Of a stretch of DNA of 64,000 nucleotides, positions 14,701 to 26,099 are shown in pieces (position 1 is the stretch's first letter; each line of letters starts with the position of its first letter). Source of the stretch: Cordia subcordata (lineage: Eukaryota > Streptophyta > Magnoliopsida > Boraginales > Cordiaceae); NCBI GenBank assembly GCA_028554755.1, contig JAPTOF010000006.1, positions 6,132,501 to 6,196,500 on the forward strand, read 5' to 3'. The notes under the pieces are model-generated. The model was not told the origin of the DNA and made no database searches. It saw only the letters and a program-made list of their open reading frames with translations. The translations under genes were made by a program, and so were the position numbers.

Positions 14701-17700
14701 CATTCACCATCTTTAGCAAACTTTGCTGCTCTGAAGAAAGTTCTGAGATATATAAAAGCTACACTGGGTCAAGGCTTATTGTTTCAGGCTGGTTCTATGC
14801 ATCTTCAGGCTTTTACTAACTCTGATTGGGCTTCAAATTCAGATGACAGAAAATCTACCTCAAGATATGCAATTTTCCTAGGGCCTAACTTAATTTCATG
14901 GTATTCCAAGAGGCAAAATACAGTAGCAAGGTCTTCTGCAGAAGCAGAATACAGAGCAATGGCTCATGCAGCTTCTGAACTAAAATGGCTTACATATCTA
15001 TTCAAGGATTTAGGCATTTCCACTACTGTCCCAGTTTCATATTGTGACAATGTATCAGTTATGGCACTTGCTACAAACCCAGTTTTTCATGCAAGAACCA
15101 AACAAATTGAGATAGACTATCATTTTGTCAGGGAGCAAGTTGTTTCAAAGGTATTGCAGTTATCTTACATCAATTCTAAAGAGCAAATAGCTGATATTTT
15201 TACTATGCCTTTGTCTCAGCAACAATATATCTTGCTCAGAACCAAACTACCCTTGGTGTCTTCCCCAAGATTAGTTTGAGGGGGGATGATAAGGAATATT
15301 CAATTAGTATAGTCAGTTATTATAAGCTTTCTGTTAGGCAGTTAGTTAGTTAAATAAAGGAGGAGCTACAGTTAGTTGCTTGACAGCTGGCATATTACTT
15401 GTAACTCTATAAATACTTATCTGTAACTACTTGTTCAGCAAGAATAGAATAATAATATCATTTCTTTAATTCTCTTCTCTCTTCAAAATACAAGGTTCAA
15501 TATTCAAAAGTCATGCAAAGTTTACCCATATATGTGTCTTCCTTGTAAGCTAAGAGCCATATGTAAGGTCATCAACTACAGCTCTAAACAGTTGCAATCA
15601 CAAAATTAAAAATGAAAAATGAAAAATAAAAAATAAAAATATTTTGAACACAGGAACCTGAATTGTGTATGTATGAAAGGAGATAAACCATTGTCAAACA
15701 TATTACAGCAGCAATATATACAGCAATAATTATGTTGCCCAACCACTCCGGAGTGGCACCTGGGTTCCTGCAAGCATTTCAAGGGAAGAATATGATCCAA
15801 ACCCTGAATGTCTGGACAAAGGTAAAGTACTAACTTTACAAACTATGTCAATCCTGATAACCATAAAATGAAAATGTGGTATGGTCATGATTAGTGATTT
15901 ATTCAGGCACATAAAGCACAGATATGCCTAACAACATACCACAGACTATATTTGTTACATTGTGATGATAGGATATCCATGATAAAGCTGATAGCAGGAC
16001 TTTTCGAAAAAGATAAAGCTGATAGTAGGGCAACATCTTTTCCTTCCTAGAACAATATACAACTCTAGCCCACTCCATGACATGATTGGACTCTGCTTGA
16101 CTGCGGAGAAACTACTTTAGCATTAACATTCTTTGACGAGTATGGCATACAGGTAGAGAAAACATTGACAATTAATTGCAAGTTCAATTGTGAAAGAAAC
16201 TGGCCAAACATGGAGCAAGACTTTGTCTAGCTAGGAAATGAAAGGATTTGCTAAGGGAAAGTTTCACAAGTCATCAAGCAAGTCCATTTTCTGTGTCTAT
16301 TTCTCATCCAACATGTGGCATATGCAGTCAATGAACATCTTCAGAATTCCTTTTACCCTGACATGATTATTTTGTTCTCTTTGTCATTAATATATAAGAA
16401 GGAGAATTATAAAGAGATCTGGCATTGAACTGTCATAATGTGACTAATGCTGAGCCAGATGTGAAAGATCAATTCAAGGATTGTGAATGATCCACCCATT
16501 AGAGACAAATGTAATCCCCAAAGTGCATTTTAGAAGAGGAGCCAGATTAGGTCAACCAAGCAAGGTAAGCTGTGAAACATCAGGAGGAAGAATTTCCTTT
16601 AATAGAAACAAAAGATAGTTTTCTTCATAAAAATTTGAAAAAATGAAAAATTCATCCTAGTGCCTGTTCTCCCATAAGCTACTGACACAACAGTGACCTG
16701 TGACCCTAAAGCTCCCAAGCTAAAAACTATCAATCGATGATAACATCCACAGGCAAGAAACAAAAGGGAAACTGAAGGTATCATAAAATTAGAATTTTAG
16801 ATAGCCAGAAATGCATCATTGTTTAATTCTGGAAGTTTTACCTGTCAAATCGAACTGTATTTCCAATTACCGTGGCTCCTAATCGAATAACCATGCCAGA
16901 AGTGATCAAGAATGGAACAGATAACCCCAGCAGCAAGGTAAAAGTTTTGAGTGGCTTTGGCAATCGTGCTGGTGATAAAGTTGCTTCAAGCAAGCCATCT
17001 AGAGATTGCAGAATTCAGATTAGATAAATGGAAAATTTCTGATAATTACTTGCAATTATTTTATCCAAATTTCCAATCATAACCAATGGTTATGATTGAC
17101 AAATTTTTGCCATGAGCTTCACATCCACTTTGATCACCAAACCTCCTGATTACCCAGAAGGAGATACTTTCGTATCAAAAAGATGAAGCATACGCTATTG
17201 ATAACACAATTTTTAATTTCTCCTCAAAAGCTATGCTAGGCAATTAAACGCATATAGCCTTACAGCATTATGTTGAAAAATAGTATATAAGAAATGCTTC
17301 CCACATAGACATTTAACTTCAAAACTGAAAATGCTATCTGGAATCATGGTTCACAGTCTGTTGCGTAAAGCCAAATTAACATTACCAGCTTACTAGAATA
17401 GACATAAATGTAAACTTACAAGCAAATGCTGGTGAGATGAGCCAAACGACAGCCAAATAAGAGGATCCAACTTTAAAATAGTTTCCCATCACCAAAAGAA
17501 TCAGCCACTGGAATGAACCTGCTTTAAATAACCATCTTTCTGCATCTAACTTGGCCAAATCATCTTGGACACGAGAAGATAAATTCCCTTTCTTTTTTGA
17601 GATAGTATTTGCCAAATATGTTTGAAGAAGAAAATAACCCAGATGTTGGCCAGTGAATGCACCCAGGAGAGCAGGTGCACCAAATAAACCAACCACCAGC

Positions 17701-20700
17701 CACGGACTTGAGACAAATGGAACTGCCGAAGAGGATATGAGTGGAAGAAAGCAGGCAACAGCTGTAGAGAAACTAATGGAGAACATCCACATAAGTATGA
17801 CACTCAAGCAAGATAAGGCTAACGATACCAGTGCAGTAAAACCACCCATCAGCAGTGACAATGACCATATCAGAAGTGATTGCATTATCACTGAATTATA
17901 GAGCATAGTGGCAAAATGTTGACGATAGACAATCATGTAAGTTCCCTGAGATTTTGGCACCATTCACACATGAGAAAATAGAATCGATACAAGATTTATT
18001 AAAAGTAATAAAGACAGGCGGCTTGAACTCTGCAGTGGTCAAGGAGGAAATCAAGAATTAAGGAATCCACTAGTACCAGAATGTCAAAGTATGTAGCAGC
18101 TTCCTCGCCAGAACTTCCACCTGATTCCACTGCATTGCTTTTAGGAAGATCAGCAGAGGCAGCAGCTTGAAGCAAAAAAGCAAGCATGTTGTCTCCAAGA
18201 TGTTGAAGAGAACCAGGTGTCAGAAGACTCAACTTATCATTCTGCATCAAAAGGGCACTTGTCTTTTAGCAATTAATTGACATGACTCAGCCACATACTA
18301 AGTAAACTGCTGATATCATTTATAAGCACATATTTACACCAACCAAATGAAAGAGTAGTTAACTCCACCATTGCTAAGTAGAACAGCTCATTGAATTGCA
18401 TTCAAAAAAGTCCTTCTAATAACAACATTTTTCGGTCTAACAAAATTATAGTTGTCTAAGTCTTATTTGGTTTAGCACATATCCCAAGTATAACATTCAC
18501 AATATGCTAATAACCTAAACAAAGTATCCCCACATTTAAGACAGAAAAACTTGACTCAACACATCAGCCATGAAGCAAGTCAAAGCAAGCATTGATACAG
18601 TGATGTTCCTCACAAAATTCCTATATAGTCCTCTCACTGCAGTTTACCACATTCTGAAATGTGCCTAGCAGACTTAAAAAAGTAAGCCTATATGGAGCTA
18701 GAACATTGGACCTGCAACTGACCAGATATTCAGCAGTAGCAAATCATTCTCTATGAATGGTACAAGCTACTAATGAGACAATCACTAAGAGTCATCCGTT
18801 TCACAAGAGTGTGAAAATTTTCTACAAATTCAACAATGGATCATGCAAAATGAGATATTCAACTTCCAATTCACTACTTCTGTAGCATACCTTTGTGTGA
18901 TACACAGCGGTTTTATCCACATATGCAAAGTCAAGGCCAGAAAGTCCAGCAACCTCTTTGTATATTTGGAAATCAGTTGCAGAGTTTATTGCTCCAGAAC
19001 CAAAGATATCCTGCCACTCAGTATTCAGAATATATACTTAAGAAAAGCGTCAGTCAGAATCCAGGTCTTAGTCCCCAGCCTGAGAGACAGTTCAACAGAA
19101 GTAATACAGGGATAAGAAGGGAATTAATAGAAGACAGATGCAGAACAGACCTGTGCAATAATTTGGGCAGATGGACGTTTAGCTACCTCAGCATAGGTCT
19201 CAATTGCCCACGGATAAGGGCCAGCCTATTACAGAAGAATAATTTTAACCAAAAAGGAAAAGAGTATCATGATAAAATAAGGTGGGGAAAAAAGCATCCA
19301 ACAAAATGAAATCTCATAATCCTTTCTTCCTCCAAGTCCACTTGAAAGCAAGTATACAGTTGATCAGTCAATAACAAAACAGAAGAGGAGACTAATGAGA
19401 AACCAAGAAAGAAACATCAAACAGCATCTTTCGATCATCAATTAGATCAGATATATGATATGGTTTGATGAAAGATAAGAAGCATTAAGATAAAATATTA
19501 ATTCTTTCATCAGTGTTATTACCCCATTAAGACCTGAATAAATTGAATCTGCTAATGTTAGCTCACTCCGACAACAATCATGTACAGAGGAAAAGAGAAA
19601 GAAATAAACTAAAGAAACTAGTAAATTTCAGTTTATATTACAGTACCTGGAAAATGGTAGATTTTCCTCCAATGCCCATGGCCTCCAAGTCAATAGCCAT
19701 TTGAATTGTATCACTCCAAGGATGCTGCACCATATGCAGTATTAATTTTTTACAAATATTATCACTAATGTAATTCTGAAAAACATTGCATGTTTGATGC
19801 ATCTCAGCTCTTATCTACTTCAGTTCTATAGCATGCAATTGCAATTATAAGCATAAAAACAAATGAACTTGAAGTTTTCTGGGGTAGTCCACAGAAAAAT
19901 ACAAATATCAATGTAAATTAAATGAAAAAGCAATGAGTTTAACAGAAAGAAATTACGCTGGAGAGAGTAAAGATAGACAGAGAAAACAACTTTGACTCTA
20001 GTTCGACTAACAATTTGATCTGCTTCACAAAAATCTAAGAACATTCCACAAGATGTGCCTTGAACTAAATTCAGTATTTGCTCGATCTCTTTGATATTGC
20101 ATAGATAGCAGGTGCATGCTTAAGTTTCAAGCTGGGCCAACATATGATTATATTTCCATACATGCTAAACACACTTGATGCAGGCAAAACAAATTGAAAT
20201 TAGCTCCCTCCATAACGTCAGCTTTCTATACCTAAAAGTCAATTTTACTCGTTCTGGAAAATACTGAGCTAACTCAGAATGAGACTCATCACTCAGCCAC
20301 CCCACACCATGCCTCTCATCCCTCCCCTTCCTTGGGGTTTCCCTTATTGAAAGCTAAAAGACATAGGCAAAACTTCATACATTAATTACCGAGTCAATTC
20401 TTTATTTCTGAAAATTATTTCTAGAGCATCAACAGAAAACAATGGATTAGACCTAAGAGCATTATTTTTTACACAAACTCCTTTGCTCTTTATGGAGCAT
20501 ACAAAGTTTGAAGTAGAGAAGGAAAATGCCAATATGCCCTAGCATACAATTACATGACAACAGCGCTTGAGAAAAAATTTTACTAGCTGAAGTTGACAGC
20601 AAAAGGACCACTAGATTACAGTGCATATAATTAGACAACAAATTCTGTGGATGCATGTGTTTTTTAAATGCAAAAAACCTGAGTTATAAAGCTGTGAGCG

Positions 20701-23700
20701 CCGGTCAGGCCCTCTTCTTCTCCAGTGTTAAACAAAAATATAACAGCATGCTTGAATCCATGAGCCCACTGAGAAACTCCACGAGCAAGCTCGAGCATAA
20801 CAGACACACATGAGCTGCAATCACCAGCACCTTCCCTAAAACACCAAGGTCAGAGAACTTAAGCTTTCTACTAAGCAAAGCTGCTGGAAACATCTGAGCC
20901 TTGAACTATGTGTTCTCCTTTTAACTTGATGATCAAAGAAAACAGAAGACCGTCATGTATTACACGCAAGTTTAAGAGGCCAAGGAATGAGGAAATGGTA
21001 TCAAACATAATCTTGCCAATTATTAACACCATGAAGGCGGAAAGTAGTACAATAACGTTTTTAAGAATTATGGGGTTTGATCTTAAAATCCAATTAGTCA
21101 ATAAGAAAAGTAGCTCAGGACCTTATATGGTAAACTTGAAGGGAAGAATCTCTACTACTAAAAGCAGCCTTTTTTTTTTGTCTTTTTTCTCTAGCTGCTT
21201 ATAACAAGAGAACTACAAGTGTGTTGTGACAAGTAGGCAGAGCAAAGTTACAGAAGAGCAAATGGAATGTTTTGTTTAGCGAATTGCACCAAGACACCTC
21301 TTCAGTGGACTTTTTGAAATGGATCAACTTTGCATACTAGACACTCTAATCCAGATAAAGGTATATGCACTTGTCCTACATATCAGCAGAACAAATAGAA
21401 CATATCCAGTAATTCAGTAATTCTATATGACACTTCTTAATAAGATTCTCTTGGCTCATAGTTAACAAAAGGTGGAAAGCATACAGATACATGGATATCA
21501 CAATCAGATATGTATCTTCTTTAAAAAAGTACTGATTCCCAAATGGTTTGGGATATTATAGCTGGTTCTTTGATTTAAACTTTATGCAACGTCACAACAC
21601 TTTGACACATTTTAGAGGATGAAATGACTGTAGCAAGATTTTGTAACAAAGATAAGCTTCTCAAAGTTGAGGGCGCCTCAAGAGGCAGGGCAATGAAGGC
21701 AAACTATGAAAGTAATTGACTTTATTACTCTAGTAAACCAAAGGAATATCTGTCTTACAATGTGAGTGGAGCTTAAAATTATTACCATGATGAACATCTA
21801 ACCTAGTGAATAAATTACTCATGGAAGGACACAGAACTCATCTTACACACTTTTACGTTGAGCAACAATACAAAACTACAACTAAGGCCACTTCACAGTG
21901 CTGGGAAAAATAATAAAGTGGCAGAACAAGCTTTAGATGTTGAGAATACCTACGAGGTAAAAACCCTTACAGCACTTTATTGTCAGAAAATACAATAATC
22001 TTCAGATTGTGAAAGGAAGGAAGCAATAATAAAACCACAAGGATACAAGATAACAGTAATGTACAAAAACCAAATGACAAAATTTATTGTTTACTCCTAT
22101 ATATTAAGAAAAACTAACCAATAAAAGAGACTTATTTCAAGACTGCAATTTATGTTGTCTTTGGTATAAGCTTATTATAAGATGCTTATCTTATTTAAAG
22201 TTTATAGAAAATGGCCTGGTTTATTTCTTAAGTTTTCATAAGATGCTTGTGATAAGATGTCTTATCTATAGTTAAAATAAGTCAAGAATGAATTGCATAT
22301 ATCTTACAAACAAAAAGTATGGTTCTTTTTGAGTTTGAGTTTTCATAAGATACTTGTAATAAGATGTGCTATATCTTATAAGAGAAAAAGAGACAATAAA
22401 CATCGCCTACTTTACATTAATAAGATAAGTATCTTATAATAAGATTATTCTAAACACAGCATTAAACCAAGAAATTACGTGGAGAAAACTGTATCGATGT
22501 GAGAGGAGACCAGAATTGCATTTTCTTTTCCTTCAGGTGCATATTTTGGTGAGATCCTTAGTACAATGTGGTTCAGATCAGAATAGACAAGAGTTTTCCC
22601 CTTGAAAAGGCCACTATTCAGATAATTTGCACCAGAGCTTGCATGGAAAAAGTCCACTTCCACATCAACCTCCCAGTGAGCATTTTCCTTAATAGTCTTT
22701 GATGCTTCCAGGACATACTGCAGCAAAAGCAGGATAATGAAAAGAAGCACATACTATGAGCAATACTAAATTTTGTACATTGAAGCAATAACACACTTCC
22801 CTGACGAGCTAATCTAGATAAAATTTCAATAGTATGTCTAAATCCAAACTTCAGAACTTCGCCACCCAAAAATTGAATAGTATAACTCTTGCACACTTCC
22901 TAGCAACTTTTTTCCATTCACACTTATTGAAGACAATAAATGTATAAGATAAACTATCAAAAAGTACTAGGTTCGAACCACCAGCTCAACCACCATAAAG
23001 AAAAGGACAACATGCAAGGCTCAATGTAGAAGAATCTTGCCTGCGCATGATCAGGTATGTCGAAGAAAAAATAAATAAATAAATAAGACAAAAACAATCC
23101 TAAGAGTAACAACTTAAGCTTTAGATGAGGCATTTAAGTTGTGTGGATTGGCTTTTTCATAGGAAAGCACATTTTTTTCTTGAAAAAGTCACATCATATT
23201 TGCAATACAATTTGGCTTGACGTTGAAGAAAAGATTAAACTTCGAGAAAAGCTCAACTTCAAATTCAGCTTTTCTTCAGAAGCCAGCTTCTCAAATGAGA
23301 ATTTTTTTCAAAAGTTAATAGAGGAAAATAAGAAGTACTTTTAAAGAAAACCAATCCAAAACGAGCAGACCACAAAAGAAGCCAGAAACTTTCATATAGA
23401 TGAATGTCATTAAAATCAATCTCAACTCAAATCAAGCACATCATCAAGATTCCATGGCAAAGACTCTTCATAAGAAGCAACAATAACTCAATAACCAGAA
23501 AGAAAATGCGGCATTAAAATCGGAATAAATGATTATCATAATCGTAGTACCTGCACAGCATGATCAAGGGCATCAGAAGCAACAGGGTGAGGGCCGAGTT
23601 CAGTCAACGCCTTAAGATGTTTCAAAGCCTCATGCTCGGAAAACCCCCTCTTCCCGGCCTGCTCCGCCGAGAGCGGCGGCGGCAACCGCTGGAACTGGTG

Positions 23701-23883
23701 GTGATAAACCTCCCAAGCACCATATACAGCAAGCACAAACATCAACAGCACCCCTCGTGCTGGCCTCTTAGCAGAAACCACCCCTCGCACATCATTACTA
23801 GCCTCCCCTTTTGATCCTTTATTATTATTATCACCATTGTTGCTCGATGATTTCTCTGAAGAATCCCTAACCCTCTGCTTCAT
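5714..23883 (-). CDS. ERMP1: Endoplasmic reticulum metallopeptidase 1 (ERMP1-like), M28 zinc peptidase, intact
   Basis: Thirteen exons: 23883-23551, 22717-22479, 20835-20679, 19724-19647, 19225-19151, 19010-18891, 18241-18077, 17945-17420, 16998-16842, 15767-15658, 9551-9439, 8132-7775 and 6027-5714. They total 2745 nt (914 aa plus stop) with all phases consistent and GT-AG introns. A transmembrane segment follows a Ser/Asn-rich N-terminus (residues about 44-62). The luminal M28 domain shows the family zinc and catalytic residues: H184 (SSHID), D196 (GAGDCSSC), E230-E232 (GEEEG), E257 (DLEAMG) and H332 (VYHTK). The large exon 8 plus exons 9-11 encode several hydrophobic helices, and exons 12-13 a C-terminal luminal domain. 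Known members are multi-pass ER membrane peptidases; the plant substrate is not known to me. The 6.1-kb intron 10 holds a copia retrotransposon in the opposite orientation. The ATG at 23883 opens exon 1. No coding lesion seen. Confidence 0.93.
6261..6475. repeat. Tandem duplication, about 110-bp unit (ERMP1 intron 12)
   Basis: The unit starting gatgtgaatgttaaatc at 6261 recurs at 6371 (period 110 bp) with a few substitutions and a small local difference near aaagatcat/aaagtttct. Confidence 0.85.
6493..6920. repeat. Tandem duplication, about 214-bp unit (ERMP1 intron 12)
   Basis: The segment starting cttgcaagcaagacc at 6493 recurs at 6707 (cttgcaagcgagact), both ending in accaaccaaccaatgcaag. 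The period is 214 bp and scattered substitutions show the duplication is not very recent. Confidence 0.88.
8796..9129. repeat. MITE-like element of the TTTGGATTGGCTTTT family with internal tandem copy
   Basis: Left end cgattggctttttc; right end ccaatccaaaaaggcc, an imperfect inverted repeat. The right part is itself duplicated with a period near 113 bp (cagcgttttttgaaagc, then cagctttttttgaaagc, each followed by ccaatccaaa). It lies in ERMP1 intron 11. No coding capacity. Confidence 0.6.
10434..10632 (+). repeat. 5' LTR of the copia element
   Basis: 199 bp, TG...CA termini. Compared by eye with the 3' LTR it shows about 11 substitutions and no indels (about 5.5%). A TATA-like string (ctataaatac) lies near 10554-10563. 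Confidence 0.93.
10879..15279 (+). pseudogene. Copia gag-pol polyprotein, broken by stops and a frameshift
   Basis: The gag start is the ATG at 10879. In-frame stops occur at 11020-11022, about 11158-11160, 11602-11604, 13426-13428 and 14611-14613. A short duplication near 12810-12830 shifts the frame inside integrase. Visible domains: a gag zinc knuckle near 11785-11830 in which the usual His is Tyr; aspartic protease DTGA at about 11941; the integrase zinc motif (HKRLGHP ... CASC) near 12362-12465 and the catalytic TDNGTEF near 12727; reverse transcriptase with YVDD at 14326-14337; RNase H with SSAEAEYRA near 14935; and the C-terminal ADIF motif near 15192. The multiple lesions mean it cannot produce a complete polyprotein. 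Confidence 0.92.
15287..15485 (+). repeat. 3' LTR of the copia element
   Basis: 199 bp, colinear with the 5' LTR and preceded by a G-rich polypurine tract. It is followed by the AAATA target-site duplication at 15486-15490. Confidence 0.93.
22162..22457. repeat. MITE with ~23-bp terminal inverted repeats (ERMP1 intron 2)
   Basis: Left arm cttattataagatgcttatc (22171-22190); right arm gataagtatcttataataag (22424-22443), one mismatch over 23 bp when the arms are aligned as inverted repeats. Internal aagatgcttgtgataagatg and related strings repeat the theme, suggesting a small palindromic element. A single related motif sits near 9155-9175. Confidence 0.7.
23141..23366. repeat. MITE-like element (GGATTGGCTTTT family) in ERMP1 intron 1
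   Basis: Left end gtgtggattggctttttc, right end ttaaagaaaaccaatccaaa, an imperfect terminal inverted repeat about 225 bp apart. Noncoding. Confidence 0.6.
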
Positions 23884-24108
23884 TTTTTTTATTTTATTTG
23901 TTCTTTTATCGAATTATTATTTCCAATTATAATTTACTTACCAAAGATAAATACTATTACAAACATCTGACAATTCAACATGTTTAATACCAGAAAACAT
24001 TTATTGTATAATAATAATAATAACAATATAGGAGATATTCTAATTTCTTTTTCTGGTTGTGACTATCTAGCTAGTGACTATATATCATTACTAGCCTCTC
24101 CATGGCCT

Positions 24109-24312
24109 GTCTGAATTGATTTTTTTTTAAATATTTTTTAATAATTTTGAAAAAATAATTTTTTTAAAAAATTAAAAATTTTGACTTTTAAAAAAGTGTT
24201 TTATTTAAATTTTTTTAAAATTTTAATTTTTTTAAAATTAAATCAAATAATTATTACAAATTTTAATATAATTTTTTAAAAAATATATTTTAAAAAAAAA
24301 TCAATCCAAATA
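24109..24312. repeat. MITE-like inverted-repeat element
   Basis: Left ctgaattgattttttttt and right aaaaaatcaatccaaa form imperfect terminal inverted repeats around an AT-rich core that can fold on itself. Confidence 0.5.
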
Positions 24313-24466
24313 TGTCATATTATTATTGTTTTGGCATTGAAATTGAGACATTATAAGAGCTGAATCGCGCCTGTGGACAAGAAAATGTCGTATCTTATGA
24401 TTTCGACCAGTGCGCGTGTGCGTGAACAAGGGAAAAAAAAAAACCGCGAGGTAAGCCAAGCGGTTC

Positions 24467-24670
24467 TTTTGAATTGGCTGTTTTTACGAGTGGATTTTTA
24501 ATAATTTTTTAAAAAGTATTTTTTAAATTAATTTTTTTTGTTAAAAAAGTATATTAGAGATTTTTTAAAATTTTAGTCTTTTGAAAGTTAAATTAAATAG
24601 TTATTATAAAAATTAAATATTTTTTAAAAAAAAGTATTTTTTCTTTTAAAAAAAATCAATCTGAACAGGC
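24467..24670. repeat. MITE-like inverted-repeat element
   Basis: Left ttttgaattggctgttttt, right aaaaatcaatctgaacaggc. Same family layout and length as the copy at 24109. Confidence 0.5.
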
Positions 24671-24673
24671 ATT

Positions 24674-24851
24674 AATTTGGATTGGCTTTTTTAGAGTATT
24701 CTTTTAATTTTTTTAAAAAATATGATTTCAATAATTTGAAATTTTTATTTTTGAAAATTTTTATTTGATTTTTTTTAAGTCCAGTCAAATAATTATATTT
24801 TTTAAGTAACAAAGTATTTTTTTGTGGGAAAAGAAATCAATCTAAACAAAC
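24674..24851. repeat. MITE-like inverted-repeat element
   Basis: Left aatttggattggctttttta-type end, right gaaatcaatctaaacaaac. It directly abuts the preceding copy, so this is an array of related elements. Confidence 0.5.
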
Positions 24852-24933
24852 CGAAAATGAATTACATGTCATGTTTTTTGGAAAAGAAAAAGAAACTACA
24901 CATGCCTCTTGCATGGATCACTTTTAAAATTTT

Positions 24934-25752
24934 GGGTAAATTGCACAGAACCATCTTGTGGTTTGTCATAAGTGTGTTTTTACTCCTGTAATTTAAAAAT
25001 TAGCTAGTTACCCCTTATACTTTCAAAAAGTAAAGCACATTAATCCCTCCGTTACTTTTTTCGTTAAATTTAACTGGACGCGTGGTACACGCGCTAGCCT
25101 GTGATTAGGTTTATTTTTTTTGTTGTTAAAGTTGGTTTTGGTCAAAAATATCCTTCCTTTTTTGTTCTAAAAAAACATTTGTAAGAAAAAACACTTGAAC
25201 CCTTGACTTTAGTTTAAAATATGTAAATTTTAACCAACTATATTATAAACATATTTGCATTTTATTTTGTTACTGCAAGTAAATATTTTTGCTCATCGAA
25301 AAATAAAAAGTAAAAAAAGAAATTAACCTTTACTGTGATTACAATCACACAATCACCGTCTTATTAATTAAATTAATTATTTAATTAATTTTAATTTATT
25401 ATTTGATTAATTAATTAATCAATTATTAAATTATTAATTAACTAATCAATTAATTATTAATTGATTAACTAATTATTAATTACTTCATGTTTCCAATTAA
25501 ATAGGGTAAATAGTGCTGAACCGCTCTATGGTTTGTTATAAGTACGTCGTATCCTCTTGCGATTGCCATAAGTGCACTGTTAGCTCCTGGGTTTGGAGGG
25601 TAAATTAGTCTTTTTACATTTTTCATTAGCCAAAACTAATGGAGTTAAAAAAAAATATAGGGGTGTGTGCTTCATTTTTTAAAAGTACAAAGGGGTAACT
25701 AGCTAATTTTTAATCATAGGGGGTAAACGAGGAGGTTCCTTGCAATTTACCC
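24934..25752. repeat. Long terminal-inverted-repeat (foldback/MITE-type) element, 819 bp
   Basis: The left end reads gggtaaattgca and the right end tgcaatttaccc, a perfect 12-bp inverted terminus. The inverted similarity extends imperfectly for about 130 bp (shared strings include aaaaattagctagttacccc on the left and its complement near 25690-25720). A third, internal partial copy starts near 25503 (agggtaaatagtgctgaacc). No protein-coding capacity was found, so it would be non-autonomous. Confidence 0.7.
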
Positions 25753-26099
25753 TTTTTTTTATATAATCTTTGACATTTTTTAATTTGAAACTTGTAACTT
25801 TTAAAATAAGGTAAACTTGAACTTCTTCTATGATTCAAGTTTGAAAAAGTTGTTTTCTTCATAAAAAAGGACGTTTTCATTAAAAAAATTCGAATAGACC
25901 CGATGGACGTACTCTACATTGTCTAGTCAAGTGAACCTTGAATTTGCAAAACTCAAACTTAAATTTTGAAGCATTTAACTCATAAGTTTCAATATTGTGT
26001 TATTTCAATTAAAGAACATGTTCTATTTCGATCGAAAACTTAACAAAAGTAATCTTTTTTGTGAATAGAAAAGTTATTCTTTCTCAATAAAAAGAAAAA

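Larger units (their letters stand above)
10434..15485 (+). mobile_element. Near full-length Ty1/copia LTR retrotransposon in ERMP1 intron 10
   Basis: Two 199-bp LTRs begin TGATAAGG and end CTCTTCA, flanked by a perfect 5-bp target-site duplication AAATA (10429-10433 and 15486-15490). A tRNA-Met-type primer-binding site (TGGTATCAAGAGC) starts at 10633, directly after the left LTR. A purine tract (gaggggggа-type, G-rich) directly precedes the right LTR. The internal order gag, protease, integrase, reverse transcriptase, RNase H identifies copia. The short LTRs fit small copia lineages. The element reads on the plus strand, antisense to the host gene. Its frame is broken at several points, so it is no longer autonomous. 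Confidence 0.95.

Noticed and set aside
17653..17901. Plus-strand open frame opposite ERMP1 exon 8
   Set aside because: It is the antisense shadow of a clear membrane-domain exon whose phases and homology fit ERMP1.
18893..19309. 138-codon plus-strand open frame
   Set aside because: Covers ERMP1 exons 5 and 6 on the opposite strand; no domain.
25355..25495. Dense ATTAATTA palindromes, possible regulatory cluster or homeodomain-binding array
   Set aside because: Low-complexity AT sequence inside the foldback element; composition alone explains it.
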